A stretch of DNA of 64,000 nt from Ascidia mentula (taxonomy: Eukaryota > Chordata > Ascidiacea > Phlebobranchia > Ascidiidae), in NCBI GenBank assembly GCA_947561715.1, contig OX387202.1, forward strand, positions 15,017,001-15,081,000, given 5' to 3'. The notes under the pieces are model-generated. The model saw only the letters and a program-made list of their open reading frames with translations. It did no database searches and had not been told where the DNA came from. Shown in pieces: positions 36,772 to 48,789 of this stretch; the stretch's first letter is position 1, and each line of letters opens with the position of its first letter. Made by a program: the position numbers and the translations under genes.

Positions 36772-39700
36772 ATGTCTTACGTGCCAAAAACAATTTTATT
36801 GGGGATAGTTGTCATGGTTTTGTTCTCCATATTTTCCCATCTGTATTGGAGGTAAGCTTCAGTTGTACAAATTTGCACTGACACAGTTTCTAGTGTACTT
36901 TTTTGCAGTTTTTCGCTGGACTAATTTAGTACTGTGGGTATACAATCTTATTTTTTTGTGTTAAGAAACTTGTTACAGACTTGGTTTTCAAAGCACTTGT
37001 AATAGCACGAGCTTTCTAAAGTTACTACTTGCTTTCTAAGGTGCGTCTATTTGCACAACATTCGTGTATCAACCACTAATTTTAAAAAACATAAGAACAT
37101 CTTATCTACTGGCAAGCTGCAGACAGGGTGTGTACACGCACTGTTTCGACCTGTGAGGTCTCATCATTGCAGCTGTTGCAGTGGCACTGCGCTAGCTTTT
37201 ACATTAGCAGGCACACTAGATTCCACTTTGTGGTACCTGTCCGGTCAACGTCGATCTGTTGGGTACCCTATACTGAGTACCAAACAACAGAGACGAACCA
37301 CTGTGGAGCGCACTATGGCCAAACGGATCTGCTTGGTAACCGATAGCGCTAAAGGCAAAACACCAATGCAATATATGCGATATGAGATTTACTAACACAG
37401 TAGATACATCCTGTCTGCAGATTGCCAATATTATTATGGCTTTTTTTGCACATATCTTATCTACTGTGTTAGTAAATCTCATATCGTTCAAAAAAATATC
37501 ACAAAAACGTCCCTCAATCGGCAGCAAAATTATTTTTGATAGATCGCAATGGTCCCTGAAGGGCCCATGGACCCTAGACTGAGACAAAGTACGGCGGGCG
37601 TTAAACCTGTGTCTTAAGAGAAAATAATGGGCCGAGAAAAAAGATGACGACAAAAATTTATCCATAATTTCAGGCGAACATATGGTGTTCGTGGGCGACC
37701 TTTTATACAATTCCCTTAAAATTTAATAGGCCCTAATGGCCCCAAATTTTATCGGCGTACCGACTGAACCCCCATTTCTTGGGCCCGCTGTAGGGTTCCG
37801 ATTTGACCAAACATTTTAATACGCATTCAAAGCAAAAATTATGATTTGTTTTTAGGATTGACGACAGGACAAAGTTTCGGGTCCCCAATAACAAAGTCCA
37901 TGAAACCAACAGTACAATTCTCTCACACACAGCAGGTATCATCCACCTTGCCATTTACAAAACATGTATTGGATATTTTTTATAGTGAGCTCCATACAGG
38001 GCCACTGTATTGACCTAATAGGCCTCACCAGTGCAGCCATGCTGTGACCAACAACGATCTTGTCAGGCAAGCAAGACTATCATGTCGAAACAGTGGCCTT
38101 GTGGCTTGTATAGAACAGTTTTTTAGTGAAAAACAAACTGTATCCTTTTCTGTTGAAAGTTTTGAACAAAACAACATCCAATGACGACCGGGAATTGGTG
38201 CTCACGGCTTTGGCTGACTTCGTCCAAAGGAGGTTGCACGCACTTCAGGTATTCTTGCTGATAACTAAGTTTGTATGGTAGATGATAAAAGCATTTACCT
38301 TGAGACTGAAACCGCCCACGGCACAAGACAAGATCACGCTTTGTTTACCGTACAGATTATTTAGGCTGAGCAGCTTCTGTTAAGAGAGATTGACAGTGCG
38401 TTGTAACAAGATATACTGCCTCTTGTGTTGGCCCCGGTGAACACGTGCTTGAATGGGGCCGGTACTCAGGCGTAATCGGGCCCCGCGGTTCCGCAATTTA
38501 CCACAAAGACATCCCAAAACACGAAAGGTTTAACGAATTGATATTTTGGCCCGGCATTCGTTTCGGGTGCCAAGTTCTTGTGTTTTGGCAGGTCTTTATG
38601 GTAAATTGGAACCCCCTTAGAATCCAGGGTCCCAATTTCCTGCCATGTTGCTGACCTTTTGCATACGTTTTTCTTTAAGAACCCGCGGGAATGTTCGCTG
38701 GCACGAAAATACATCTGTAGAATCCACGCGACCTGTGGTCTTGGCTGCACCATACACCACATTGCCCCTTGCTTGTTCAACGCTGTTGGGATGAATCGAA
38801 CTCTGGTCGTTGAACTTGTGAGATTCGAATACGGCACCAAGGACGGCATGAGCCTCGTTTACAAACCGCTGAGCGAAACTTGTCGAAATGTGGACGATCG
38901 GGATTCTGGCGTTGACGTAAAAGGTATGAATAATCTTAGACTGACGTAAAAAGGAATATATATATATAATCAACAATAAAAACCCACTATTGGTCATTGA
39001 TATCACCGTCGGGGTCACCAACACCTTTGCAATGATTTACGATTTATGGCAGTTGTTCTCAATCGTTTTCATGGACCCTTTTAGCAAACATTCAAAGATA
39101 AATTATCCCCGCCCCTATTTCATCCAAACGTCCAATTACATTTCAAACACAATTTCTTCCTCGCAAATACAAATTCCCCCCGTGTGGGTGACTCCCCGGG
39201 CTGGAGGACTCATGGTTTAGAGCAATACTCTGTAAGATTTCAAATGCTAAATTACGTGCTGCGGTTATTATTGTGTGTTGTTGAACTTGTGACTGACCCC
39301 AACCTTTCATTTCATAGACAAATCTGCAACATTGTCCCAAACTGTTATTCATCATGTCCACGGAAATTACAAGCCTTTTACCCCGTGGACCCCGTTTACA
39401 ATTCCCGATGTCCTTTTGCAAGCACTGTGGGGAGCACACGATGCCCCAGACCTGTGGTGGATGGGCCAACTTCTCGCATATATTACGACACTGAACTCGG
39501 AAGCACAGCTAACACTCAAGAAGTTAAAAGAAAAGCTTGGCTTCATTCATCCAATTGTAGGGTAAGAATGTATGTTAATATATTTCTGTTGCGAAGAATT
39601 CTATAGGTTCGTGATTTACTAGAGAACTTCATATTTTATCACGGAAATAAGAGTTTGATTTCTTTGAATCGCCTGTGTAATCTCTATGGCTGACAGAAAC

Positions 39701-42700
39701 TCAGTAACGGATTAGTACAAAATATGATAAATAGTCGTAAGTCGTCTGTCTGTTTGAAGTTTCTGCGACATATATATCTCGCCTGTATGTACAGGCATCA
39801 TCGGTTTGATTCTATTTGAAGAAGCGATACCGATGATGCCTGCACATACAGGCGAAATATATATGTCGTACAAAACTTCAAACAAACAGACGACTTAGGA
39901 CTAATTATCACAGTTATTACGGAGAGTGCAACTAGGCGCAAATTTTTAAAATTGTTAAGTGTTAAGTACATCTCAGTGAGCTGCGTACAGTTGTGCACAC
40001 TGTTTCACGGACCAGGGGCGGCATGATGAGCACATCTCGCTAAGTTTAGCGAACTCGCTATTGACGCAAAACCTCGCTAACGCAACTTTTGGTATGACGA
40101 GCCGTGTTCTCGCTAAACAATTCTCGTTAAGTTCCTCGCCAGCTAACGAGGATCTCAGACCACTCGCTAAACTCATTTTTGTCGCAAAACTGTATAACGG
40201 CAGCATATTTTGCATTTATTTGTCATAAAAATAGGCCAAAATTAACCAATTATTCATGGGATATGATAGACTTGGTGGTAATAGTTTAATTTTGCTTGCC
40301 TATACATTTGCAATATCAGTATGTTTTATGTTTTTTTGCAGATTTGTAAATGCTATAAAATAAAAGATATACAGCAAAATGATATACTATTCTAATATTG
40401 CTTAATAAGAAACAACACCAAACCGCATTTAATCGTTTAAATTTCGAAAGATCAAGAAACGGAAATTCATCAAAATGCCCAACACAACCAAGGGAGTTGC
40501 TGTCGTCAGAGCAGCAGTTTTTTTTGTTGTTGCATTAATACTCAGTGTTGTGAAAACGATCGACAGAACTACGCCATTCGAAAATATATTAGTGTCAATT
40601 TTGCATGGGTTGTTTTCGTTACCTCGTAAACACAATATAGCGAATTGTAAATTCTCAAATGCCCCTGACATAACTTGTATATTTTTCTGCCCGAATAAAA
40701 GGGCGAAAAATTTGACAATATTGACCGGTAGACTATGGGTATTTAACACCCATTGTAAGTTTTCGGCTTGTAAATAATTTTAATAACTTGCTAAGTAGGT
40801 GTGGTAGGATTGTGATTTAATTAAAATTTTATAACAATTAAAAATGAGATTAATCAGTACAATGTTAGGACATTTGCTCAACTGTTAAGCCTAAAACCAA
40901 AGCAACAATTTGATTTGTGATTTCGGTCTCATATTATCGTAAACTTATCTAAATAATGTAAACGAACAAAAAAATGTGGGGTAAATTCAAGATTCTATAC
41001 CTCATATGAAACATGGGACTTAAGGCGACGCAAAGTTTCCTTACTCCTGAAAAGTGACGCATTCTCTCGTTTTCGTTGCGCCTTTGTACGAGGTCCCAAC
41101 GAGATGTGCTCGGCATACCATTGTCCATACCGAGTTCCTCGCTCGTAAACGCCTCGCTAATGTGTGTTTTAGCGAGCTCGGGAGTTTAACGAACGAGGAA
41201 CTTCTCATCAGAGGACGTTCACTACAGTGGAATAGTCTTTGCCTGGCTATAGTTGGTCAAACATGGCCCTACACAAACTTCGCACCCAGTTGCCCAGGCT
41301 ATAGAAAGCCCATTTCTGTTCAACACATTCCAATTGCCTGGTTATGTAGTTGGTCATTGCCTCACAAAACAACTAGTATACAAAACTGTTGTGTTACCAC
41401 ATACTGTGTGTTACGCATGCATATAAATAAAATAAAAACAGTTGTGTTACCACATACTGTGTGTTACGCATGCATATAAATGAAATAAAAACAGTTGTGT
41501 TACCACATAGAGTCCATGTTCGTCGAACAGACAAACTGATCAAAGAGGCCAAAAAATTCGAGTTATCGGAGTACATGAAGCACGTTGAGATGTGGTACGA
41601 GGACTATCATAACGGCACTAAGCACACGAATGTTACAAGACGAGTTTATCTATCAACTGACGACCCAAGCGTGTACCAAGAAGCCTTACAAAAGTACATA
41701 TCCATAAATGTTCCGCGCAACAGTTAAGTTGTCTGGGAAACCTCAAGAAAAGCAAGAAACTTTAAATAAGCACGAACGGTTTCTTTCTTATATCGTCGTA
41801 CTGTTTATATTTTTAGTTGTGCTCTCATGTGCCTAATGCCCAAGGGCTTAACGGACGTATTTTAACAGTTTTGCCTGAAAATAAATTACCCGCTATACTC
41901 CTTTATATTTTTTTAATGAACCCCAGAGTTCCGCGGGGTCCATTTTGGGAGTCGCTGGGCTTGCCATAAGCTAAGTAACGCAGACTGATAAGATTAAGAA
42001 AATGTTTAATTGGTCATTGCATTTGTTGTAAAGGTACCCCAGATATCAGTTCCTCGTTGCCGTCGACCACGTGGCGAACGCCGGAAAACACCGAAAGTCA
42101 ACCGACGGTTTGCAAGGAATCGCCTTCGACATTGAATTGCTCAGTTCCTGTGATTTTCTCGTCTGCACGTTCAGTTCTAATGTAAGATTGTTTTTGATTG
42201 GATGTGATCTGTTCATTGGCCTGGATGATAATAATGAGATTTTTAATAATAATTAGTCCTTCAGATTCTTATAAAAGGAACTGATGTCGCCTATATAGGG
42301 GGATCTAGATTCCTTCAATTTCCGAAGCATTTGAAGTAATTGAATAAGTGGTGCTCGCCCGACCATTGCTTGCAGTTTTGGGTTTTCAATTCAAATACAA
42401 ACGACCAGAAAGTCATCATTTACATAATGTACTCATTTGGGATATGAAATTTTCTACTCATTTGGTCGTTTCTAGGTTACCGCGTGTTGTCGTTTCTGGG
42501 TTACCGCGACATCGTAGCCAAAAGGGTCTTAAGTTGGAAGCAGTATCTCGTATACAGCGCTGTTCTTTCGGTGGTGTTTGTTTGGCGAAACAGCGCTGTC
42601 CTCTTCGGTGGATTTTCGGTGGTGTTTGTTTGGCGATACAGCGTTGTCCACTTCGGTGGATTTTCGGTGGTGTTTGTTTGGCGATAAACTGGTTTCGGCT

Positions 42701-43539
42701 GGAACAAACAAAATAATACTTAGTACAACGGTAATCACCACCGGATAAAAAGGACACTTGCCAAGTTGTTTGATCGTGTGTCTTATCTTTGACATATCTT
42801 GTGTGTTCAGTTTGCGACATGATAGCTTTTCAATACCTGGCAATATTATTTGTTTACAGAATACGAAGGCAATATTATTTGTGAACAGTTCCACAACTTC
42901 CCGGCCAAATTATGTTATATTTGTAATAGCAAATCGAAATTTGAGATTCCGTGCCCGAATGTTGAATATTGACTGTTGGAAAAACACTTATCAGTTACTG
43001 AAGTACCGCTGTTAAGGAATGTGTGATAGGTCAAAAGAAATCGTAAAAAATTACTGTCGCAGGGTAACTACAATTAGGAAATTCCTTCGCCAACGTTTTT
43101 CCCGTTGCAGAACTTGGTCTACAGTTAAAAGCAAATAGTTGCAAAAATTGTGGATAATTACTCTCTTTTATAGGTTGGCCGACTCGCCTACGAACTGATG
43201 TTTGCGAAAACGAACGAAAAAATCAAGGCGGCGTCGTTGGACCGGAAATACTTCTTTGGAGGCTTTAGTCGCCACCTAGTGGCAATTCGAAATAACAGCA
43301 AGGGGTCTGATGACGTCATAGACCTCAGCTTTGGTGACGTAATTTACCAAAATTTGAACCTGCGCACCCTCCAAACAGTGAAAATTCAGGGTAATGAGGT
43401 AAAAGAATGTCCGTGGCCAGTGCGGTACGAAGGATTTGATTGGCTTAACGGATCACGTGGTCACCCTAGTTCTTCTGCTGCATGCTGCAGTTGGGTGTCG
43501 CCCTTTGGAATGGCTTCCCACACGAAACCAGAGTTCTAG
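36772..43539 (+). CDS. FUT8: Alpha-1,6-fucosyltransferase (GT23, FUT8-like), copy A, 477 aa
   Basis: Eight exons: 36772-36851, 37856-37935, 38160-38248, 38680-38923, 39318-39561, 41511-41693, 42034-42181 and 43174-43539. All junctions are GT-AG and in phase; 1434 nt to TAG. Exon 1 encodes a Golgi type-II anchor (ILLGIVVMVLFSIFSHLYW). Exon 4 has NPRECSLARKYIC and GLGCTIHHIAPC, as in vertebrate FUT8. Exon 5 has PDLWWMGQLL. Exon 6 has VHVRRTDK with the Glu and Tyr that follow it in FUT8, and STDDPS. Exon 7 has AFDIELLSSCDFLVCTFSSN. Known role: adds core fucose from GDP-fucose to the innermost GlcNAc of N-glycans in the Golgi. The stem before exon 4 is shorter than in vertebrates. TFSSN has Asn where human FUT8 has Gln. 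The C-terminal SH3 domain is barely recognisable. Poly(A) signal near 43586. Confidence 0.85.
37378..37486. repeat. Perfect 29-bp inverted repeat in FUT8 A intron 1
   Basis: Arms 37378-37406 and 37458-37486 are exact reverse complements (CGATATGAGATTTACTAACA start). The 51-bp loop is in the same orientation in copy B (59134-59242). A small foldback/MITE older than the duplication. Confidence 0.75.
39738..39897. repeat. Large hairpin in FUT8 A intron 5
   Basis: Two arms of about 68 bp (39738-39805 and 39829-39897) round a 23-bp loop; arm motifs AAGTCGTCTGTCTGTTTGAA and GCCTGTATGTACAGGCATCA. In copy B (61495-61651) the loop and inner arms lie in the opposite orientation. Confidence 0.8.
39991..41227. 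mobile_element. 1.24-kb insertion with CTCGCTAA-rich ends in FUT8 A intron 5
   Basis: Missing from copy B, where GCTGCGTAC joins ACAGTGGAATAG directly at 61741. TACAG occurs at both edges (39986-39990 and 41223-41227), a possible target duplication. Both ends carry a TGATGAG/CTCATCA pair and many CTCGCTAA or CTCGTTAA motifs in opposite orientations, a degenerate terminal inverted repeat. CAGGGGCGGC near 40013 recalls hAT termini, but the other end does not match it. The core has no recognisable transposase, so it is a non-autonomous DNA transposon of uncertain family. Confidence 0.6.
41388..41509 (+). repeat. 53-bp minisatellite, 2 units plus a part, FUT8 A
   Basis: Units begin at 41388, 41441 and (partial) 41494 with GTTGTGTTACCACATACTGT. 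The partial last unit runs into the exon-6 acceptor (CCACATAG before 41511). This is the short allele-like state of the array expanded at 61908. Confidence 0.9.
42554..42686 (+). repeat. 48-bp minisatellite in FUT8 A intron 7
   Basis: TTCGGTGGTGTTTGTTTGGC starts at 42567, 42615 and 42663, exactly 48 bases apart, with AGCGCTGTCC/AGCGTTGTCC between. Nearly three units. Several frames stay open across it, giving misleading open frames on both strands. Confidence 0.85.
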
Positions 43540-45807
43540 AAACAATAATTTACGTGGATCGCTTCGCACCAAGCACTTTGCCTTTCAATAAAACATAATT
43601 GTTTTAGGTTAATAAAACATAAGCTCTTGTCGAAGGGTTTTAAATAAATAAAACATGTCAACGTTTTCAACAGTATGAGCCAGCAGTCTCTTTATTATCA
43701 TAATTGTTTTTCTACTGACTATGCGTAGTTATGCAGTACCAGCATGTAATTGTTACTGGGTATTTTTTTTTATAAGCTTGCTAAACAGTGTGCTGAATAA
43801 ATGCTAAACCGTGATTATAAATGGTACGCTCCCTGTAGAATGCTGCTGTAACTGATACAACAGACTTCTCATTCATTCAGTGGAGTTCTACACACAAATT
43901 TTGTGGTGCGCTGCCTTGCGGTCGTTGTGTTTGACCTTTTTGGGTTTGAATTTTACTGTGCACTGACTCGTTTGCGATCGTTTTGTCCATAAATATTCCT
44001 AGAATGAGGTTTAACGTGTAGCGGTAGTGTTTCATTACTATTTCAATTTTTTCTGGAAAACTCCTGACTGTGAAAAAGGTATATTTGGAAGCTTTGGACA
44101 ATAAGAAACAGTTGAGCGCCTTGCCCATACTTCTATCAATAGATTTTTTCTTTTTATTATTAAGCAAGACAATTGAGGTAAAAATATGAAAGGCTCAGTA
44201 AATAATCGACACAGAAAGACAAACTGCAAAAGAAAGTATCGAATGCAGTACTGGTGTACTTTTTTTACTGCCCCTTTTTTAACTCCTACCGGAACGGCTA
44301 ATGGTAAGGTTCTTGCGCCATCTCGTGTCAGTCGTTATTGAGGAATATTAACACACGGTCGTGCTTGGTCCTAAACCGGTACGACATACAGACAAGCCAA
44401 GTAAACATATCTTTTTTTTCTTGACCACACCGGGTTTTAACCCAGGATATCCTGGCCACGATTCCCGATCAGGTTTTCTTCTAAGCGCTTGACCAATGCT
44501 GCCAATGACCAGGTGACATCGGTCAAGTCGGTCGACCCATATAAGGCAATGAGCCTGATGGTATTATAACCAGAATATCGTGGGTTCGAATCCCAGTGTG
44601 GTAAAAATAACCATGGAAACAAACTATTTGAGACGCTGGACCCATACACAAATCAGGTAGCATGACGATACAAACGATATTTGGAACATTTCTGCAACGA
44701 AAAGCTGCAGTTTTAAAATTTGCTTGAAAATTATGAACATGCAGCAACCAGTAATATTACATGCAATGGCATGGCAGGCAGGATAGCCCCACTGCGCAGG
44801 TCCTTGTTTGGCGATCACAGCTAACGTATCGCGATCAGCCCAGGCAATGCAGCCCGTACAAAAACATTTTCTTGGGCAGTTTAGCTACGTATGATAAATA
44901 AACAGCTGGTTGTTTTCAACAATATAACCAGGAATACGAGAAGTCCTGCTCAACGCCTAATATTATTACCTTACAAGAAAAGGTAATGCCCAAATCGCCC
45001 TTTGTTGTTCGCTACCAAGTGTAATGTGTTAAAAATGTACCGAAGCAATTTTGGTGCTTGTCCACAAATCCAGCATCTGCGCTTTTAGCGCTTTTAGTTT
45101 TGTGGGCAGATTGCATGCAAAAGGTCGTGGCTTCTAACTCGTTGCCATATATCATTCCCATTCAAAATTATCAAAAAATTGTGTAGACTTCCTTGCGTTA
45201 GAGTCATGCCTCAAACACATTTTTATAAATCTCGTTTTTTTCAAGGTCGAATACCATTTTTTTAACAGCGAAGGGCATTTAAATAACGAATATCGATTTC
45301 ATTTGCTCTTAGTTTTTGTTTCAATATTGGTTGTGTTAAATTATCTGGACAATGTAAACCACATGTCGTATCGATGTTAAGTATATCCCTTCCAAGTTAT
45401 CTAGGATAGAATAAGTTTTTTTCAGATCTATGTGATCTCGTATAACAAGTGCGTCTCCGCCCACCAGCCGGAGAAAAAACAACTCGATCCTCTCAGGAAC
45501 CCATATTTTTGTGACGCTGCTGCTTTCGAATTGTATTAAAGAGATGTGCTCCCATACATCATAACACCATGTCATGATACGTAAACAGTCGAGCCAATCA
45601 CAACAGCTTTCGTAAACTTTAAGCCGTCTTAGCAGAGGATGATCAAAGCAACAACATAACGCACAACACTTAATTGACGTCAGCAACAATTTTATTTTCG
45701 TGAACGTCAACGAAAAAACAGTAAAACATGCAGTGGACAATTTGAATGTGGGCGTTGACGAGGGACTGGTGGAAACATTCTTGGTCATAAAGTAACAACG
45801 ATACGAA
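43540..45807. other. Gap between FUT8-like copy A and transporter 2
   Basis: Begins with the FUT8 A 3' UTR and AATAAA signals (about 43586 and 43611). Contains tRNA-derived SINE pieces at 44411-44605. From about 44,870 it matches 24,855 onward, the flank of transporter 1. A long minus-strand open frame at 45336-45807 overlaps transporter 2's 3' region and shows no family resemblance. Confidence 0.5.
44411..44605. repeat. tRNA-derived SINE pair
   Basis: 44411-44513 is a minus-strand copy of the class II tRNA-like SINE seen at 10581-10694, with A-run at its end. Next to it, 44540-44605 on the plus strand holds another tRNA-like half with B box GGTTCGAATCC. Confidence 0.5.
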
Positions 45808-47223
45808 TTAATAACAGCAGGCACTGCTTGTACCAACAAGTGGGGTTTTGTCGGTCGACTGTGAGTCACCAGCGTGAGAAACTTCGAGTCTGCGGTTTCG
45901 TGACGACAGAAAGCAAGTCAGCACGAGGCCCAACGATATACACCCACACTGGAAAAGAAGGACTCCAAGACTACTATACGTATCGAACACAATTCTCCCG
46001 ATAAACGCCTCAACCATGCCAATCGTTGTTTGTATTCCTGTCATATAAATATTGGCAAGCGATTCGTCAACCGGATAGGTCGACTGGATGACCATCTCCA
46101 AAAACACGACTGCAGCAGCTCCAGACGAGAGTCCAAAAAAAGCGTTGCCGACAAACATGCCTGTTACTTGCTTGAAAACAACACAAACCGTAATTGCTAC
46201 CGAGGAAACAAGAAAGGTCACAACAGCGCATATTGCCAGCAATTTGTAGCCTTTGTAAAGGTCAACCGCTTTTCCAAAAGCGAAAACACCTATGAAGGAT
46301 CCCACGCTGTACATACTCATTATGTAGCCGCTAAGCTTGTGTGGTGCTACCCCTTTTACGTGGTCATGTGCGCGCTTTACTATCTCCGACATCATCATAT
46401 TTTCCAGCAAAATAATTTGGAAAATTAAGCCTATGTTTAGGGTTAGGAATACGTAGGAATAGTTTGTAAACAGGAGCTTTGTCTCTTTCCAAAAATCCTT
46501 AGTTTCCACTTTATTATCGACTTCGTGCAAGTCCTTTAGTTCTTGTGCGTATGTAGGTGGCGTTGGTGGAGCGCTGGTAAAAAACACGGCAAAAAATATG
46601 GTCGCCACGGCTGATATTCCCAAAAAAGCTCCATACATTATTTGCAAATGGTGTTGAGCCGAACTTGAACTGACTGCCAGACTAAAATTTCCTGTACTGT
46701 TTGCGGACCCACTTGTCGAAAACACAAGGTAAGGGGGAAGGACGTACCCGGAGCCGCCGCCAAGGTACATCGCGATAATGTTCACTGCGATTGCGGTTCC
46801 AACCTGGTTTTCAGGAAACCACAGGGCAGCAAAAGTGGATGGTATGACCACTCCTATAATTTCCGCCACACCAGTGACAACTTGTCCGATTACAATCAAC
46901 ACCATTAATGAACTGCTTATGAAAGATAGGGTAATAAAAAAAAGCCCAACAGTAGATGAAAGGCTCACCAACAAAACAAGACCTCTAAGTCCCAGTTTTT
47001 CTTTAAACACCAGCCAGGCCAAGGGCACGGTTATAAATATTCCGCTGATGTTTCTTGCATTGGTAATCCAATCCACAGTCGCGTGTGTGGTGTTGAAAAA
47101 CTCTACGTAGAATCCGCTCACTTGTCCGAAGCTTCCGAACGATATTCCGACGAAGTATTGCAGAACGGCAAGCCCACCGAGGAAGGCCCACCTTCGTTTG
47201 TACAACTGGCTATTGCCGTCCAT
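45808..47223 (-). CDS. SLC49/FLVCR-like transporter, copy 2, 471 aa
   Basis: Intronless, ATG at 47223 (MDGNSQLYKRRWAF), stop at 45808, same length and topology as copy 1. It is the most divergent of the three: SFGSFGQ, NISGIF, GLFFITLS, YLGGGSG, LPPYLV, AVSSSSAQ and VVTFLVSS mark it. The loop AALWFPENQVGTAIAVN and the YPVDESLAN segment are kept. Upstream the flank to about 48,070 is a diverged version of sequence 5' of copies 1 and 3. No breaks. Role as for SLC49 carriers; substrate unknown. Confidence 0.8.
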   Translation of the reverse strand: MDGNSQLYKRRWAFLGGLAVLQYFVGISFGSFGQVSGFYVEFFNTTHATVDWITNARNISGIFITVPLAWLVFKEKLGLRGLVLLVSLSSTVGLFFITLSFISSSLMVLIVIGQVVTGVAEIIGVVIPSTFAALWFPENQVGTAIAVNIIAMYLGGGSGYVLPPYLVFSTSGSANSTGNFSLAVSSSSAQHHLQIMYGAFLGISAVATIFFAVFFTSAPPTPPTYAQELKDLHEVDNKVETKDFWKETKLLFTNYSYVFLTLNIGLIFQIILLENMMMSEIVKRAHDHVKGVAPHKLSGYIMSMYSVGSFIGVFAFGKAVDLYKGYKLLAICAVVTFLVSSVAITVCVVFKQVTGMFVGNAFFGLSSGAAAVVFLEMVIQSTYPVDESLANIYMTGIQTTIGMVEAFIGRIVFDTYSSLGVLLFQCGCISLGLVLTCFLSSRNRRLEVSHAGDSQSTDKTPLVGTSSACCY

Positions 47224-48789
47224 AGTTACCAATATTTCCTTCTATTGAAATCAATGCATTGATAAATATGCAAATCGATTGTAGTTCTAGTCAAGGTATT
47301 TAACACATTTACTATACGCTACACTTCAGCAACATGGCAATCTGCAACTCAGGGGTGACATGTCACCGTTATTAGTGCGGAGTCCATGGGTAGATTTTTC
47401 TCCGTTCTGTCAGCACACTGTTATGGTTTGCGCTCCAAATATTTTGCACCTAGGCGGGTCCTTAATCGCGCGATGCGAAGCGTACCAGGCTACACCCTTT
47501 GTTCTATTTTATGAAGCCAAGGCTTCGCACGATTTGTGTAGTTCGCTACGTATCTTCTTCACACGCTTATTCTTCACATTTTTGTTCGTAGAAGTGCGAT
47601 GTACGCAAGTAGTTCCTCGTACTGGTGATGTTTCTGAATGCTACTTCACCTTGACTGTACAGTTCACTGCACAGCTGCTTTTAACTAAGATATTGCAATG
47701 TTAGTTTTTTGACTAAATTGCCATTTGATAAATGACCATCACTTTCACCCTACAACTGATGGCACTACTATGCAAAGTTTACTGTATTTTGTAGCGTCTG
47801 TGCATTCAATATCAGAGGTTTGCTGTGCGGCCATTTTGACGCTATACGCTTGATTCAACCTTTGATTCTACATACGTTAATGTTAAATAGCATTTATTTT
47901 GAAAAAAATCCAGAAAGTTAAAATGTACATATGCGTTTTTCGGTGTTAAAGTCACGAAAACTACATTGCGCTTAAACTGCATTTAGGATTTAATTCTGGC
48001 ACACGCAATGTTTCGGACAACTGACGAACAGCTAAAAAGTTCAAAAGGAAGCGTGAACCATTCAATACAAAAAACAAGCTTTTGCAGAGAAACTGTTTGA
48101 TTAAACGTCATTTTTTGTGTTAACTTGTGCAATTCAATTACTCTGCGTATATGCGTACACAGCTGTTAGATTTTGCGTTAATCACTTGGCTCTCTTCGCC
48201 AGATGGCTTAATCTCGCACATATGTGCTAATCGGGTTTTAGTTTCAATTTTTCATCGACGTTCTTTAATAATCCGTCCATATCGCATTTTTCCCATTTTC
48301 GATGATGTTATAAATACAGCCACACAACCTTAAGCTAAAGAAAAGAGACCGAATAGAGCGAACGGGAGAGACCGAATGAGAAAAGGAATTACGCGCATAC
48401 TAAGAAACATCGTACGTGTATTGAACCAAGGTATGTTTATTTAGCGTTTTATGTTTTAATTGAAAAGTCGCAAAGGTACTTTTTGTCAGATGATTTTAAT
48501 AGTCTTAGGAGTCAGATAAACACGGAATGTTTCGTTCTGCAAACTTAGGTCCCTGCACTTATCACCAAATACGAAAATCTAGAGAAAAATAAATTCCGAT
48601 GGTTTGCTCAGACATACAAAGCAACAACATAACGAACAACGCTTAATCGACGTCAGCAACAATTCAATTCATTTTATTTTCGTGAACGTTAACGAAAACG
48701 TAGTACAACATGCGATGGACAATTTGAATATAGGCAGTGGCGAGGGACCGGTGGAACCATTCTTGGTTATATAGTAACAACAATACGGA
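47224..48789. other. Gap between transporters 2 and 3
   Basis: From 47224 to about 48,070 it is homologous to the 5' flanks of copies 1 and 3 (shared GCTGTGCGGCCATTTTGACG). 48,080-48,560 is unique here. From 48,565 it is transporter 3's 3' flank, matching 26,385 onward. No gene seen. Confidence 0.5.

Larger units (their letters stand above)
29028..41838. repeat. Segmental duplication, copy A
   Basis: Collinear, near-identical match to 50474-64000 (copy B, cut by the window edge). Differences are mostly point changes plus five large events: transposon at 30298-32767 and insertion 39991-41227 (only in A), extra promoter/exon-1 units at about 54466-58500 and the expanded minisatellite at 61908-63672 (only in B), and a flipped hairpin (39738-39897 against 61495-61651). 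Confidence 0.9.

Noticed and set aside
38990-39220. Extra FUT8 exon between exons 4 and 5
   Set aside because: An open frame exists in both copies, but exons 4 and 5 join in phase and align across the human FUT8 junction without it.
40475-40777. 100-codon frame inside the intron-5 insertion of FUT8 A
   Set aside because: No transposase motif or family resemblance; the opposite strand is equally open, pointing to composition.
42348-42820. Open frames with a repeated peptide (FGGVCLA and similar)
   Set aside because: They read through the 48-bp minisatellite in several frames on both strands and lie in an intron.
45336-45807. Long minus-strand open frame below transporter 2
   Set aside because: Lies in the 3' flank; the matching frames in the other two copies are shorter or broken, so it is not conserved.
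46030-46428. 132-codon plus-strand frame antisense to the transporters (also 27316-27714 and 49012-49410)
   Set aside because: Present in all three copies only because it is the complement of conserved coding sequence.
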